Shown here: positions 42,553 through 50,886 of the stretch, in pieces
Numbering within the stretch: position 1 is the first letter of the stretch
Layout of the letters: each line of letters opens with the position of its first letter
NCBI RefSeq assembly: GCF_023502205.1
Contig: NZ_JAMFLG010000003.1
Coordinates: 143,628-207,627 of the forward strand
Length of the DNA: 64,000 nt
Direction: 5' to 3'
From: Aquiflexum sp. TKW24L
Lineage (GTDB): Bacteria > Bacteroidota > Bacteroidia > Cytophagales > Cyclobacteriaceae
Program-made: the position numbers and the translations under genes
Notes under the pieces: model-generated
Databases searched by the model: none
Seen by the model: only the letters and a program-made list of their open reading frames with translations
What the model was told of the DNA's origin: nothing

Positions 42553-44859
42553 ATGTCTAAATCGGTTATACTTTCAATCTTCATTTTTCTGTTGGCTTTC
42601 AATGCTTTAGGTCAGGAAGGCTGTACATTGACCATCAGGGGAAAGGTGCTACATGAAGAAAACAATGAGCCGATAGTCGGGGCATATGTATGGCTAATCG
42701 ATTCTGAAACAGGCGCAGTCACTGATACCCAAGGTAATTTCAGGATTCAAAAAATTTGTCCCGGAGAACTTACTCTCAGGGTACAATTTATGGGACATAA
42801 AGAGTATTTTGAAAAAATCATTCTCAATTCCAATTTGAACATGACCATCAGAATGAAGGCAGAGGATATTCAATTGGAAGGAGTAGAAATTCACGGACAT
42901 GAGGACGCCCTACTGACCACAAATACTGTTTCGGGCATCTACGGAGAAGAACTGAGGTTATCAAGAGGTCAAAACCTCGGCGAGACATTGAGAAGAATTC
43001 CCGGAATCACTTCATTTTCATCAGGATCCAGCATCCAAAAGCCTGTTATACACGGTCTTCATAGCAATAGGATTTTGATTCTCAACAACGGAGTAAGACT
43101 AGAAGGGCAACAGTGGGGAGCGGACCATGCCCCTGAGATTGATCCTTTTTTAGCTCGGGAAATTTCCGTGGTTAAGGGAGCTGAGACTGTCCGTTTTGGT
43201 CCCAATGCCATGGGTGGAGTGATTTTGGTAAATCCTGCTCCCCTTCCTGTCAAAGGTGGTCAAAGTGGGGAAATCGACTTAATCGGATTTTCTAACGGAA
43301 GAGGGCTCAATGGATCAGTGGGACTTTTGGGCGGATCTGAAAAATTAAAAGGTCTGGGATATTGGATTCAGGCTTCATCCAAGTTCGCCGGCAATCTCCA
43401 GACACCTGATTACATGCTTGACAATACAGGTGTCAGGGAAATGAATTTCTCAGGAGCTTTGGGATATAGTAATTCCAGGTTAGGGACGGAGGTATATTTC
43501 AGTCATTTTCAAACTACTATCGGAATTCTGACTGATTCACATACCGGCAATCTATCAGACCTTGAAAGCATCATCGAAAATGGCAGGCCTTTCAGAAATC
43601 CTGATTTTACTTTTGACATCCGAAGCCCAAAGCAAAATGTAGATCACCAACTTCTCAAAGTCAAAGGACATTACCATTTGGCTGACGGTGCGAAACTGAA
43701 CCTCCAATATGCCTTTCAGAGAAACCACCGGCAGGAATTTGACAGAAGACGTGGAGATTTGAACAGCAGGCCTTCGTTGGATCTGATGCTATTTACCAAT
43801 ACGATCGATCTCAGCTATAACCATCAAACCAGAAAAAATTGGAATGGATCTGTCGGCGTTCAACTCATTCAGCAGGCAAATTCCAATATTCCAGGTACAG
43901 GAGTGGTACCATTGATTCCAAATTATGACATGCTCAATGTTGGTTTCTTTGCCATCGAAAAATTCACAAGTGGTCCATTAGAAATCGAAGGCGGTTTGAG
44001 ATATGATTTTAGACATGTCGAAGCTGCAAGGATAAACCGTGGCGGTATATTACAGGAGGATGTTTTTGATTTCAATAATTTCTCCGCATTCATAGGGGCC
44101 ATGTATCCAATTACCCGTAACCTGACTTTCAATACCAATCTTGGTTCAGCATGGAGACCACCAAGTATCAATGAACAATTCAGCCAGGGATTGCATCACG
44201 GATTGGCAGGAATTGAAATAGGAAACCCAGATTTTGTCAGTGAACAGTCCCTAAAATGGATGAATACCCTAAATTATTCTGACAGCAAATTCAATATTGA
44301 ACTTACCGGATACACCAACAGGATCAATAATTATATTTACCTCAATCCAACTGAGGAACAGTTTGTCTCCATACGAGGAACATTCAATGTCTTTGAATAC
44401 CTTCAGACAGATGCTTTTTTTGCAGGAGCAGATTTGAGTGCCATTTGGACTTTATCATCCCATTGGGAGTTTTTTTCTAGGGGATCATTAGTCAGGGCTA
44501 AAAATACAACCGAGGATTCCTTTTTGCCCTTTATTCCGACTGACAGGCTAGAAACAGGCTTGAGCTATAATTTCCTAACAGGTATTTCCAAAAAAGAATC
44601 GAAAATTTCATTCAGTAACCTTGCGGTAGCCAAACAAAAAAGGGAACCTGATTTTGACCTCGCTCCTGCCCCACCTGCTTATATGCTTTGGAATCTTGGG
44701 TTACAAACCGGAATTCAAATGGGTGACAATAAATTGAATATTGGATTACAGGTAACTAACCTGTTTGACGCAGCATACAAAGACTATATGAACAGGTTCC
44801 GGTATTTTTCCCATGAAATGGGACGGAATGTGATGATCAAACTTAATTATGAATTTTAA
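42553..44859 (+). CDS. TonB-dependent outer-membrane receptor
   Basis: A 768-residue receptor with a signal peptide (residues 1-20, ending NALGQ), a carboxypeptidase-regulatory-like domain (about 25-110), a plug (about 120-230, with RIPGITSFSSGSSIQKPV and HGLHSNRILILNNGVR) and a 22-strand barrel ending in aromatic KLNYEF. It is not of the SusC type (too short, no SusD). The plug motif with EGQQWGADHAPEIDP resembles ZnuD-like and other metal or metallophore receptors. The two lipoprotein genes that follow, one His-rich, support a metal role; this is inference. Confidence 0.85.
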   Translation: MSKSVILSIFIFLLAFNALGQEGCTLTIRGKVLHEENNEPIVGAYVWLIDSETGAVTDTQGNFRIQKICPGELTLRVQFMGHKEYFEKIILNSNLNMTIRMKAEDIQLEGVEIHGHEDALLTTNTVSGIYGEELRLSRGQNLGETLRRIPGITSFSSGSSIQKPVIHGLHSNRILILNNGVRLEGQQWGADHAPEIDPFLAREISVVKGAETVRFGPNAMGGVILVNPAPLPVKGGQSGEIDLIGFSNGRGLNGSVGLLGGSEKLKGLGYWIQASSKFAGNLQTPDYMLDNTGVREMNFSGALGYSNSRLGTEVYFSHFQTTIGILTDSHTGNLSDLESIIENGRPFRNPDFTFDIRSPKQNVDHQLLKVKGHYHLADGAKLNLQYAFQRNHRQEFDRRRGDLNSRPSLDLMLFTNTIDLSYNHQTRKNWNGSVGVQLIQQANSNIPGTGVVPLIPNYDMLNVGFFAIEKFTSGPLEIEGGLRYDFRHVEAARINRGGILQEDVFDFNNFSAFIGAMYPITRNLTFNTNLGSAWRPPSINEQFSQGLHHGLAGIEIGNPDFVSEQSLKWMNTLNYSDSKFNIELTGYTNRINNYIYLNPTEEQFVSIRGTFNVFEYLQTDAFFAGADLSAIWTLSSHWEFFSRGSLVRAKNTTEDSFLPFIPTDRLETGLSYNFLTGISKKESKISFSNLAVAKQKREPDFDLAPAPPAYMLWNLGLQTGIQMGDNKLNIGLQVTNLFDAAYKDYMNRFRYFSHEMGRNVMIKLNYEF

Positions 44860-44886
44860 TCTATTTCTTTATAAACCAATTACAAA

Positions 44887-45486
44887 ATGAAAAATTACAG
44901 ATTCAACTACCTAGTAATAGCATTTTTTGCTATTTCAGTTTTATTCTCATCCTGCAAAAGTGATGATCCTGAACCGGAAAATGAAGGGGAAGTAATCACA
45001 GACGTAACCTTAAAATTTACAGAGCTAAATGCAGCCGGAGCACCAATAGGAACCCCATTGGAATTTAAAGCCACCGATCCTGCTGGTCTGGAACTTGGTA
45101 ATAGACCGACCATTGCAACCATTACACTTGCAAGAGGTAAAAGCTATCTTATGGAAATTTCTTTATTCAATAGCATAGAAAATGAAGACATCACAGAAGA
45201 AATCCGTGAAGAAAAAGAAGAGCATCAATTCTATTTTCTAGGATCAGCTTTTACAGGAACAGCCATCCTAACTTACACCTATGGTGATGAGGATATAGAT
45301 GGTAATCCTGTAGGACTTAGAGGAATTGTTCAGACCATTGGATTTAACAATGCCCAGATGAGGGTGGTCTTAAGACATGATCTCAACAAGAATTTCGCTG
45401 GCGCAAACAATCCAAACTGGGCAAACTTTGTCCAGGCAGGAGGCGAAACGGACCTTGACATCACCTTTCCCGTTATATTAAATTGA
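44887..45486 (+). CDS. Lipoprotein partner of the TonB receptor (EEHQFYF family)
   Basis: A 199-residue lipoprotein with lipobox LFSSC (Cys about residue 23) followed by KSDDPEPENE, an acidic stretch like the Bacteroidota surface-export signal. The mature part is all-beta, with DITEEIREEKEEHQFYFLG and GNPVGLRG, then RVVLRHDLNK. I recognise this as the family often labelled type 1 periplasmic binding fold superfamily protein next to TonB receptors. Its name says little about function. A location on the cell surface next to the receptor, helping to catch or release the ligand, is plausible. It starts 27 bases after the receptor gene and ends at a terminator. Confidence 0.8.
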   Translation: MKNYRFNYLVIAFFAISVLFSSCKSDDPEPENEGEVITDVTLKFTELNAAGAPIGTPLEFKATDPAGLELGNRPTIATITLARGKSYLMEISLFNSIENEDITEEIREEKEEHQFYFLGSAFTGTAILTYTYGDEDIDGNPVGLRGIVQTIGFNNAQMRVVLRHDLNKNFAGANNPNWANFVQAGGETDLDITFPVILN

Positions 45487-45493
45487 TAATTTC

Positions 45494-45525
45494 AAAAAGG
45501 TTGCTTCTTAAAAAGCAGCCTTTTT
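45494..45525 (+). terminator. Terminator after the receptor/lipoprotein pair
   Basis: AAAAAGGTTGCTT and AAGCAGCCTTTTT (45494-45506 and 45513-45525) pair over 13 positions with one G-T, followed by A/T-rich sequence. Confidence 0.8.
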
Positions 45526-45553
45526 AATTATATTGGCATAAAATTTCAACCTT

Positions 45554-45979
45554 ATGAAAAATTTATCCAATCTTGTATTATTTGGTTTGGTCATTTCAGT
45601 TGCCATCGCCTGTTCGGGAAAAAAGGAAGTCGAAGGAGATCCTGCAATCTATGCTGAGGCAAATGATTACCTTCAAAAATCCCTCGATTTAAGGGAGGAA
45701 ATTACCGGGTTTGAGAAGCAAGTCAAAGCCTCAAACATTGACTATTCTGATCTAAAAGAGGAGCTTAAAACCTGGGACAAGGATATCATTGAAGTTCCTG
45801 GACATGAGCATTCCCATGATGACGATCATGCGCGAGAATACCATATTCATAATCCGATCAAACCTTTCAAAGACAGTGAGCATCTTGATTACCAAAAAGT
45901 AATGCATGCAGAAATCATCCAACTCCACGAAAAATTTAAAATACTTACCCTTCCTAAAATCATGGAAGAAGTAAAATAA
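45554..45979 (+). CDS. His-rich lipoprotein of unknown function
   Basis: A 141-residue lipoprotein (lipobox AIAC, Cys20, then SGKKEVEGD). After a helical segment with coiled-coil character (about 30-75) comes a histidine/aspartate cluster, GHEHSHDDDHAREYHIHNP (about residues 84-102), of the kind that binds zinc, copper or nickel. The C-terminal helix contains further His. It follows the receptor and its partner lipoprotein after a terminator and may be transcribed separately or by read-through. A metal-buffering or delivery role is inferred from the cluster and neighbours. Confidence 0.75.
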   Translation: MKNLSNLVLFGLVISVAIACSGKKEVEGDPAIYAEANDYLQKSLDLREEITGFEKQVKASNIDYSDLKEELKTWDKDIIEVPGHEHSHDDDHAREYHIHNPIKPFKDSEHLDYQKVMHAEIIQLHEKFKILTLPKIMEEVK

Positions 45980-45986
45980 TCTAAAA

Positions 45987-46016
45987 AAAAAAGGTCATCG
46001 CGAGATGACCTTTTTT
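45987..46016. terminator. Perfect bidirectional terminator
   Basis: AAAAAAGGTCATC (45987-45999) and GATGACCTTTTTT (46004-46016) pair at all 13 positions around loop GCGA. It separates two convergent lipoprotein genes. Confidence 0.9.
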
Positions 46017-46018
46017 GT

Positions 46019-46534
46019 TTATTTGAGGTAAGGCGAACAAATTGACATTTCATCCCTTTTAAACGCCTGAGGACTGTTGTCGTTGGTTCCGATATTACCG
46101 ACCGACAAGATTACCTGATATTCCGGTCCCGAATCAGCCAAATGTACTTTTATATGGCCATCAAAAGTATCCAAATCAGCAAACTGCAATTTGGAACCAT
46201 CAGAAAGCCGACCAAGGATTGTTACACTTTTCAAAGTCCTGATATCTACAGGGTCAAGCTGGAATGCAATCGGAGAATCCGCACTATCATAAGATCCAAA
46301 ATGTAAGTGGGAAGGAAAATAATAAGGATCTTTATTCTTTTCACCATTGAGTTCTAAAGTCAATTCAAGGTCTCCATTTAGTAATTCTTTTATCTGAACC
46401 TTACCGGTATAAGCAAAGTCAGAACCTTGATACAGGTTGTAAGTCAGTTCATTTGAAGTATATAGCGATTCTTTATCTTGTTCACAGGAAATCAATAGCA
46501 GTGCTGAAAGAAAGATAAATGCCAACTTTTTCAT
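46019..46534 (-). CDS. Lipoprotein with all-beta domain
   Basis: A 171-residue lipoprotein (lipobox LLISC, Cys17, then EQDKES). The mature part is predicted beta-rich, with YYFPSHLHFGSYDSADSPI and FDGHIKVHLADSGPEYQVI; the His-x-His and later His remind one of CHRD or Cu/Zn-SOD-like beta-sandwiches, without a firm match. It is convergent with the His-rich lipoprotein and divergent from the DNA ligase gene. It may be another part of the metal-related locus, but this is only a neighbourhood argument. Confidence 0.65.
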   Translation of the reverse strand: MKKLAFIFLSALLLISCEQDKESLYTSNELTYNLYQGSDFAYTGKVQIKELLNGDLELTLELNGEKNKDPYYFPSHLHFGSYDSADSPIAFQLDPVDIRTLKSVTILGRLSDGSKLQFADLDTFDGHIKVHLADSGPEYQVILSVGNIGTNDNSPQAFKRDEMSICSPYLK

Positions 46535-46613
46535 ATCGGTATGGTTTTAAATATAATTACGATGTACAAGGCCATAAGTTCTACAGACTGCTAAAGATAC
46601 AATTTTAAGTTTT

Positions 46614-46636
46614 TTCACAATGTGAACCTTGTCACA
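46614..46636. promoter_or_regulatory. Crp/Fnr-type operator upstream of the ligase-helicase pair
   Basis: TGTGA-ACCTTG-TCACA (46621-46636) equals the Crp consensus TGTGA-N6-TCACA exactly. It overlaps a second palindrome, TTCACA-A-TGTGAA (46614-46626), giving three TCACA/TGTGA half sites in a row. It lies 36 bases before the ligase ATG and 79 bases before the divergent lipoprotein ATG. Confidence 0.55.
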
Positions 46637-46672
46637 ATATCTAAAGTTTGAACTTGGAATAAACATTATTCA

Positions 46673-48265
46673 ATGAGACAATTTGCGGCTCTTTTCATGC
46701 GCCTTGACCAAAGTAATAAAACCACAGATAAAATCGTGGCGCTGAAGGAGTATTTATTGTCTGCTGAAGATGAGGACAGGTTGTGGACGATTGCACTTTT
46801 TACACATCGCAGGCCAAAGCGACAGGTCAATACGAGGTTGTTGCGTGAATGGTGCTGCGAATGGTCGGGAATTCCTGATTGGCTTTTTGAGGAGTCTTAC
46901 CAGACCGTAGGCGACTTGGCTGAAACGATTTCTCTGCTCTTACCCATCACTGACGGTCAGCAGGATTATTCTCTGAGTTATTGGATACACTATTTGATGG
47001 ATCTTGGTAAACTTGATGAAGGTGCCAAAAAGGAAAAAATCTTGCAGGCTTGGCAAATGATGACTAAAGAAGAACGCTTTATTTTCATCAAACTGATGAC
47101 AGGCGGTTTTCGGATTGGTGTCAGTCAAAATCTCATCACCCAAGCAGTCGCAGATGCCTTTGATCTCGAAAAAACAGAGGTTGCTCATCGGATTATGGGT
47201 GATTGGCTTCCGCAAAATGTTTCCTTTGCAGATTTGATTTTGGCAAAAAAACAAAGTGATGACCTTTCTCGACCGTATCCCTTTTTCTTGGCTTATCCCT
47301 TGGAAAAGGATTTGTCAACTTATGGAGACCTTTCCGATTGGCAGGTGGAATGGAAATGGGACGGAATCCGAGGGCAGATCATCCATAGAGATGGCCAGGT
47401 TTTTATCTGGTCCCGGGGAGAGGAATTGGTTACAGAAAAATTTCCAGAACTGACGGAAATGGCTTCAAAATTACCCTCCGGGACTGTATTGGATGGGGAG
47501 ATTGTCGCATTTTCAGAAGGGATGCCCCTACCCTTTTCCTTGCTTCAGACCAGAATCGGGAGAAAAACGCTGAGTAAAAAAATCCTCCAGGATGCCCCTG
47601 TCAGTTTTATTGCTTATGATGTTTTAGAACATGCTGGTCAAGATTTCAGAAATTACCCCATCAAAGAGCGAAGGCTTGTCTTAGAAAACCTTGTAAGTTC
47701 AATTGACAGCAATAAACTTGAAATTTCCGCCTTGGTCGAAGCCAAAGACTGGAATGATTTGATCTATCTTCAGACTGAATCGAGAATTAGGATGGCAGAA
47801 GGGTTTATGTTAAAAAGAGCAGATTCGATTTATGAAGTCGGTCGAAAAAAAGGCTCTTGGTGGAAATGGAAAATTGAATCCCTGACAATTGATGGCGTCC
47901 TACTATATGCCCAAAAAGGCCACGGAAGGCGGGCAGACCTGTATACCGATTATACTTTGGCTGTCTGGGAAGGAGATAAACTCATTCCCTTTGCAAAAGC
48001 CTATTCCGGACTAACTGATGAGGAAATCAGGCAGGTGGACAAATATGTCAAGCAAAATACCCTCGAAAAATTTGGTCCCGTACGGACTGTCAAACCAGCC
48101 ATGGTCTTCGAAATTGCCTTTGAAGGAATTCAGGAAAGCCCAAGACACAAATCGGGAATTGCGCTGCGGTTTCCCAGAATCCAAAGGTGGAGAAAAGACA
48201 AGCCGATCGAAGAAGCCAATACTCTGGACGATCTAAAATCACTACTTTCAGTCTATGGCAGGTAA
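46673..48265 (+). CDS. ATP-dependent DNA ligase (helicase-associated type)
   Basis: A 530-residue ATP-dependent ligase. An N-terminal helical DNA-binding domain (about 1-190) precedes the nucleotidyltransferase domain. The nucleophile is Lys228 in the motif KWDG (228-231); later motifs include LDGEIVAF, GFMLKRAD and WWKWK. An OB-fold domain covers about 410-520 (PAMVFEIAFEGIQESPRH). This is the type encoded with an Lhr-like helicase, a nuclease and a phosphoesterase in bacterial DNA-repair loci. Its end overlaps the helicase start by 11 bases. Start at the ATG fits the family. Confidence 0.92.
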   Translation: MRQFAALFMRLDQSNKTTDKIVALKEYLLSAEDEDRLWTIALFTHRRPKRQVNTRLLREWCCEWSGIPDWLFEESYQTVGDLAETISLLLPITDGQQDYSLSYWIHYLMDLGKLDEGAKKEKILQAWQMMTKEERFIFIKLMTGGFRIGVSQNLITQAVADAFDLEKTEVAHRIMGDWLPQNVSFADLILAKKQSDDLSRPYPFFLAYPLEKDLSTYGDLSDWQVEWKWDGIRGQIIHRDGQVFIWSRGEELVTEKFPELTEMASKLPSGTVLDGEIVAFSEGMPLPFSLLQTRIGRKTLSKKILQDAPVSFIAYDVLEHAGQDFRNYPIKERRLVLENLVSSIDSNKLEISALVEAKDWNDLIYLQTESRIRMAEGFMLKRADSIYEVGRKKGSWWKWKIESLTIDGVLLYAQKGHGRRADLYTDYTLAVWEGDKLIPFAKAYSGLTDEEIRQVDKYVKQNTLEKFGPVRTVKPAMVFEIAFEGIQESPRHKSGIALRFPRIQRWRKDKPIEEANTLDDLKSLLSVYGR

Positions 48266-50708
48266 TCCACTTTCGGTTGCATTTCAATATTTCCATAAAA
48301 AAGAATGGACTCCATTTGAATTTCAGGTGGAAACCTGGCAGGATTTTTTGGATGGCAAATCAGGTTTGCTCAATGCACCTACAGGAAGTGGGAAAACATT
48401 CGCATTGTTTTTTCCTGTCATATTAGAATACATCCATAGCCACCCTGATGATTGGCAAAAACCAAGAAAAAATGGCATCCAACTGATTTGGGTTACTCCA
48501 TTGAGGGCATTGGCACAAGACATCCATAAAGCCATGCAAGAAGTCTGTGAGGCCATCGGACTGCCATGGAAAGTTGCGGTTAGGAATGGGGATACGGAAA
48601 ACAAAGAGCGTCTTTCCCAAAAAAAGAATCCGCCTGAGGTTTTGATCACCACACCGGAGACACTTCAAATTCTTTTGGCACAAAAGGATAACCAAGCCCT
48701 GTTTCAAAATCTGCAGGCTATTGTCATCGATGAATGGCATGAACTGATGGGAAACAAAAGAGGCGTGCAGGTTCAACTTGCATTGGCATATATCCGGCAT
48801 CAATGTCCTCAACCGATTAGGCTTTGGGCCATTTCAGCTACCATTGGTAATCTGGAGGAAGCTTGTCAGATTCTCCTTGGTGACAGACATCCGATACATA
48901 TCGTCAAAGCCAAGATTGAAAAAAGTATCAAGCTCCAGACAGTCTACCCTGATGAGCTTGAAAAATACCCTTGGTCAGGACATATGGGAATCAAGCTGAT
49001 AGATAAGGTCATTCCAATAATAGAGAAGCATAATTCCATCTTACTTTTTACAAATACACGCGCTCAAACAGAAATTTGGTACCACCATATCATGGATAAA
49101 AGACCAGATTGGGCAGGATTGGCGGCCATTCACCATGGCTCTCTTGACCAGACTGTCAGGACTTGGGTTGAGGATTCATTGCATTTTGGGAAGCTCAAGC
49201 TGGTGGTTTGTACCTCAAGTTTGGACCTAGGTGTAGATTTTAGACCGGTGGATGCTGTGATCCAAATAGGTAGTCCAAAAGGTGTCGCTCGTTTTATCCA
49301 AAGGGCAGGCCGGTCAGGTCACCAACCCGGTCTTCCCAGCCTTATTTATTTTGTTCCTACCCATTCATTGGAATTGATCGAAGCGGCGGCATTAAAAAGT
49401 GCCATGGAAAACAATGAATCTGAAAACATCCTTTGCCCAACGTTGACTTTTGATGTTTTGATCCAGTTTTTGGTCACTCTTGCTGTAGGTGAAGGTTTTT
49501 TTGAAGAAGAATTGTATCCCATACTCAAAAACACTTATTCATTTCAAGACCTCAGCGAACAAGACTACCGGTGGGCATTGTCATTTATCACCCAAGGTGG
49601 CGAATCATTGCAAGGGTATGAGGAATTTTCGAAGGTAGAAAAAGATGAAACCGGAAAATACCGGATCAAAAACAAAAGGGCAGCAATGGTTCACCGGCTT
49701 TCTATGGGTACTATTGTAAGTGATCCAATGCTCAAAGTGAAATTCAAAAATGGAAGCTTTTTAGGAATGATTGAAGAGTCCTTCTTTTCCAAACTAAGAT
49801 CAGGAGACCGTTTTTACTTTGCAGGAAGAAACTTAGAATTTGTTGCCATCAAAGAAATGAGCGCCATTGTCCAGCTCACCAATAAAAAAAGTACCAATAC
49901 CCCTTCTTACATGGGAGGAAGGATTTCACTCACCTCCAAACTTGCTTTAAAAATCCGTGAGATTTTGGAAAAAACAATCCATGGAATCTATGAATCAGAA
50001 GAGATAGCCTACGTGGCACCGCTATTGGATTTACAAAATAGGATTTCTCTGGTGCCTAATAAAAAGACGCTTTTGATTGAGAAGATTATATCAAGGGAAG
50101 GCTACCACATTTTCATTTTTCCTTTTGAAGGGAGAATGGTTCATGAAATCCTCGGAGCATTGATCGCATACCGAATCAGCGTGAGTTACCCTATGAGTCT
50201 AAGCATTGCTATGAACGACTATGGGTTTGAATTGCTTTCTGATATGCCGATTCCTATAGAGGACATTTTGGAGGAAGATGTTTTTTCCGAGAATAATCTT
50301 GCAGAAGATATCAAGTCCTGCATCAATGAAAGTGAGATGGCAAAAAGGAAATTCAGAGATGTGGCTACAATTTCAGGCCTGGTATTTCAAGGGTTCCCGG
50401 GAAAGCCTATAAAATTCAAACACCTCCAATCCAATTCCGGAATCTTATATGGCGTATTTGAAGATTATGATCAGGATAATTTACTTCTGAAGCAGGCCCA
50501 TCGTGAGGTGATGGACATGCAGATGGAAAAAGACAAAGTCCTGGAAGCTATCCGCAGAATCAATTCAAATCAGATAGTCCTTAAAACTCCCGGTCAATTC
50601 ACGCCATTTTCATTTCCGATTATGGTCGATAGATTATCCAGGACAACAATTTCCTCAGAATCTCTTGAAGATAGAGTCGCAAAAATGAAAGCCCAGTTGA
50701 TAGAATAA
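48255..50708 (+). CDS. Ligase-associated DEXH-box (Lhr-core) DNA helicase
   Basis: An 817-residue superfamily 2 helicase. Motifs are in order: WTPFEFQVETW (Q-motif-like), Walker A APTGSGKT (41-48), TPLRALAQD, DEWH in VIDEWHEL (about 155), SATIGN, the CTSSLDLGVDF motif and QRAGRSGHQPG. The winged-helix and Lhr-core C-terminal domains follow. Family TIGR04121 accompanies the ATP-dependent ligase and is thought to unwind damaged DNA. The nuclease and phosphoesterase genes that usually complete the locus are not next to it here. Overlaps the ligase by 11 bases. Confidence 0.92.
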   Translation: MAGNPLSVAFQYFHKKEWTPFEFQVETWQDFLDGKSGLLNAPTGSGKTFALFFPVILEYIHSHPDDWQKPRKNGIQLIWVTPLRALAQDIHKAMQEVCEAIGLPWKVAVRNGDTENKERLSQKKNPPEVLITTPETLQILLAQKDNQALFQNLQAIVIDEWHELMGNKRGVQVQLALAYIRHQCPQPIRLWAISATIGNLEEACQILLGDRHPIHIVKAKIEKSIKLQTVYPDELEKYPWSGHMGIKLIDKVIPIIEKHNSILLFTNTRAQTEIWYHHIMDKRPDWAGLAAIHHGSLDQTVRTWVEDSLHFGKLKLVVCTSSLDLGVDFRPVDAVIQIGSPKGVARFIQRAGRSGHQPGLPSLIYFVPTHSLELIEAAALKSAMENNESENILCPTLTFDVLIQFLVTLAVGEGFFEEELYPILKNTYSFQDLSEQDYRWALSFITQGGESLQGYEEFSKVEKDETGKYRIKNKRAAMVHRLSMGTIVSDPMLKVKFKNGSFLGMIEESFFSKLRSGDRFYFAGRNLEFVAIKEMSAIVQLTNKKSTNTPSYMGGRISLTSKLALKIREILEKTIHGIYESEEIAYVAPLLDLQNRISLVPNKKTLLIEKIISREGYHIFIFPFEGRMVHEILGALIAYRISVSYPMSLSIAMNDYGFELLSDMPIPIEDILEEDVFSENNLAEDIKSCINESEMAKRKFRDVATISGLVFQGFPGKPIKFKHLQSNSGILYGVFEDYDQDNLLLKQAHREVMDMQMEKDKVLEAIRRINSNQIVLKTPGQFTPFSFPIMVDRLSRTTISSESLEDRVAKMKAQLIE

Positions 50709-50886
50709 ATTAATATTTCAACTAGACGAGCCCGATTATTTATTCTTATATGCAAAAATTGATAATTTGTGTTCTGATATTTGTTCTCGACAATTTTTTT
50801 AGCATTTTGTCAATTAAACATTTTGTTATCAGAGGTTTTAGGGCTATTTTCGAACGTTTTTTATTCCTTGAGCAGAAAAATATTCC

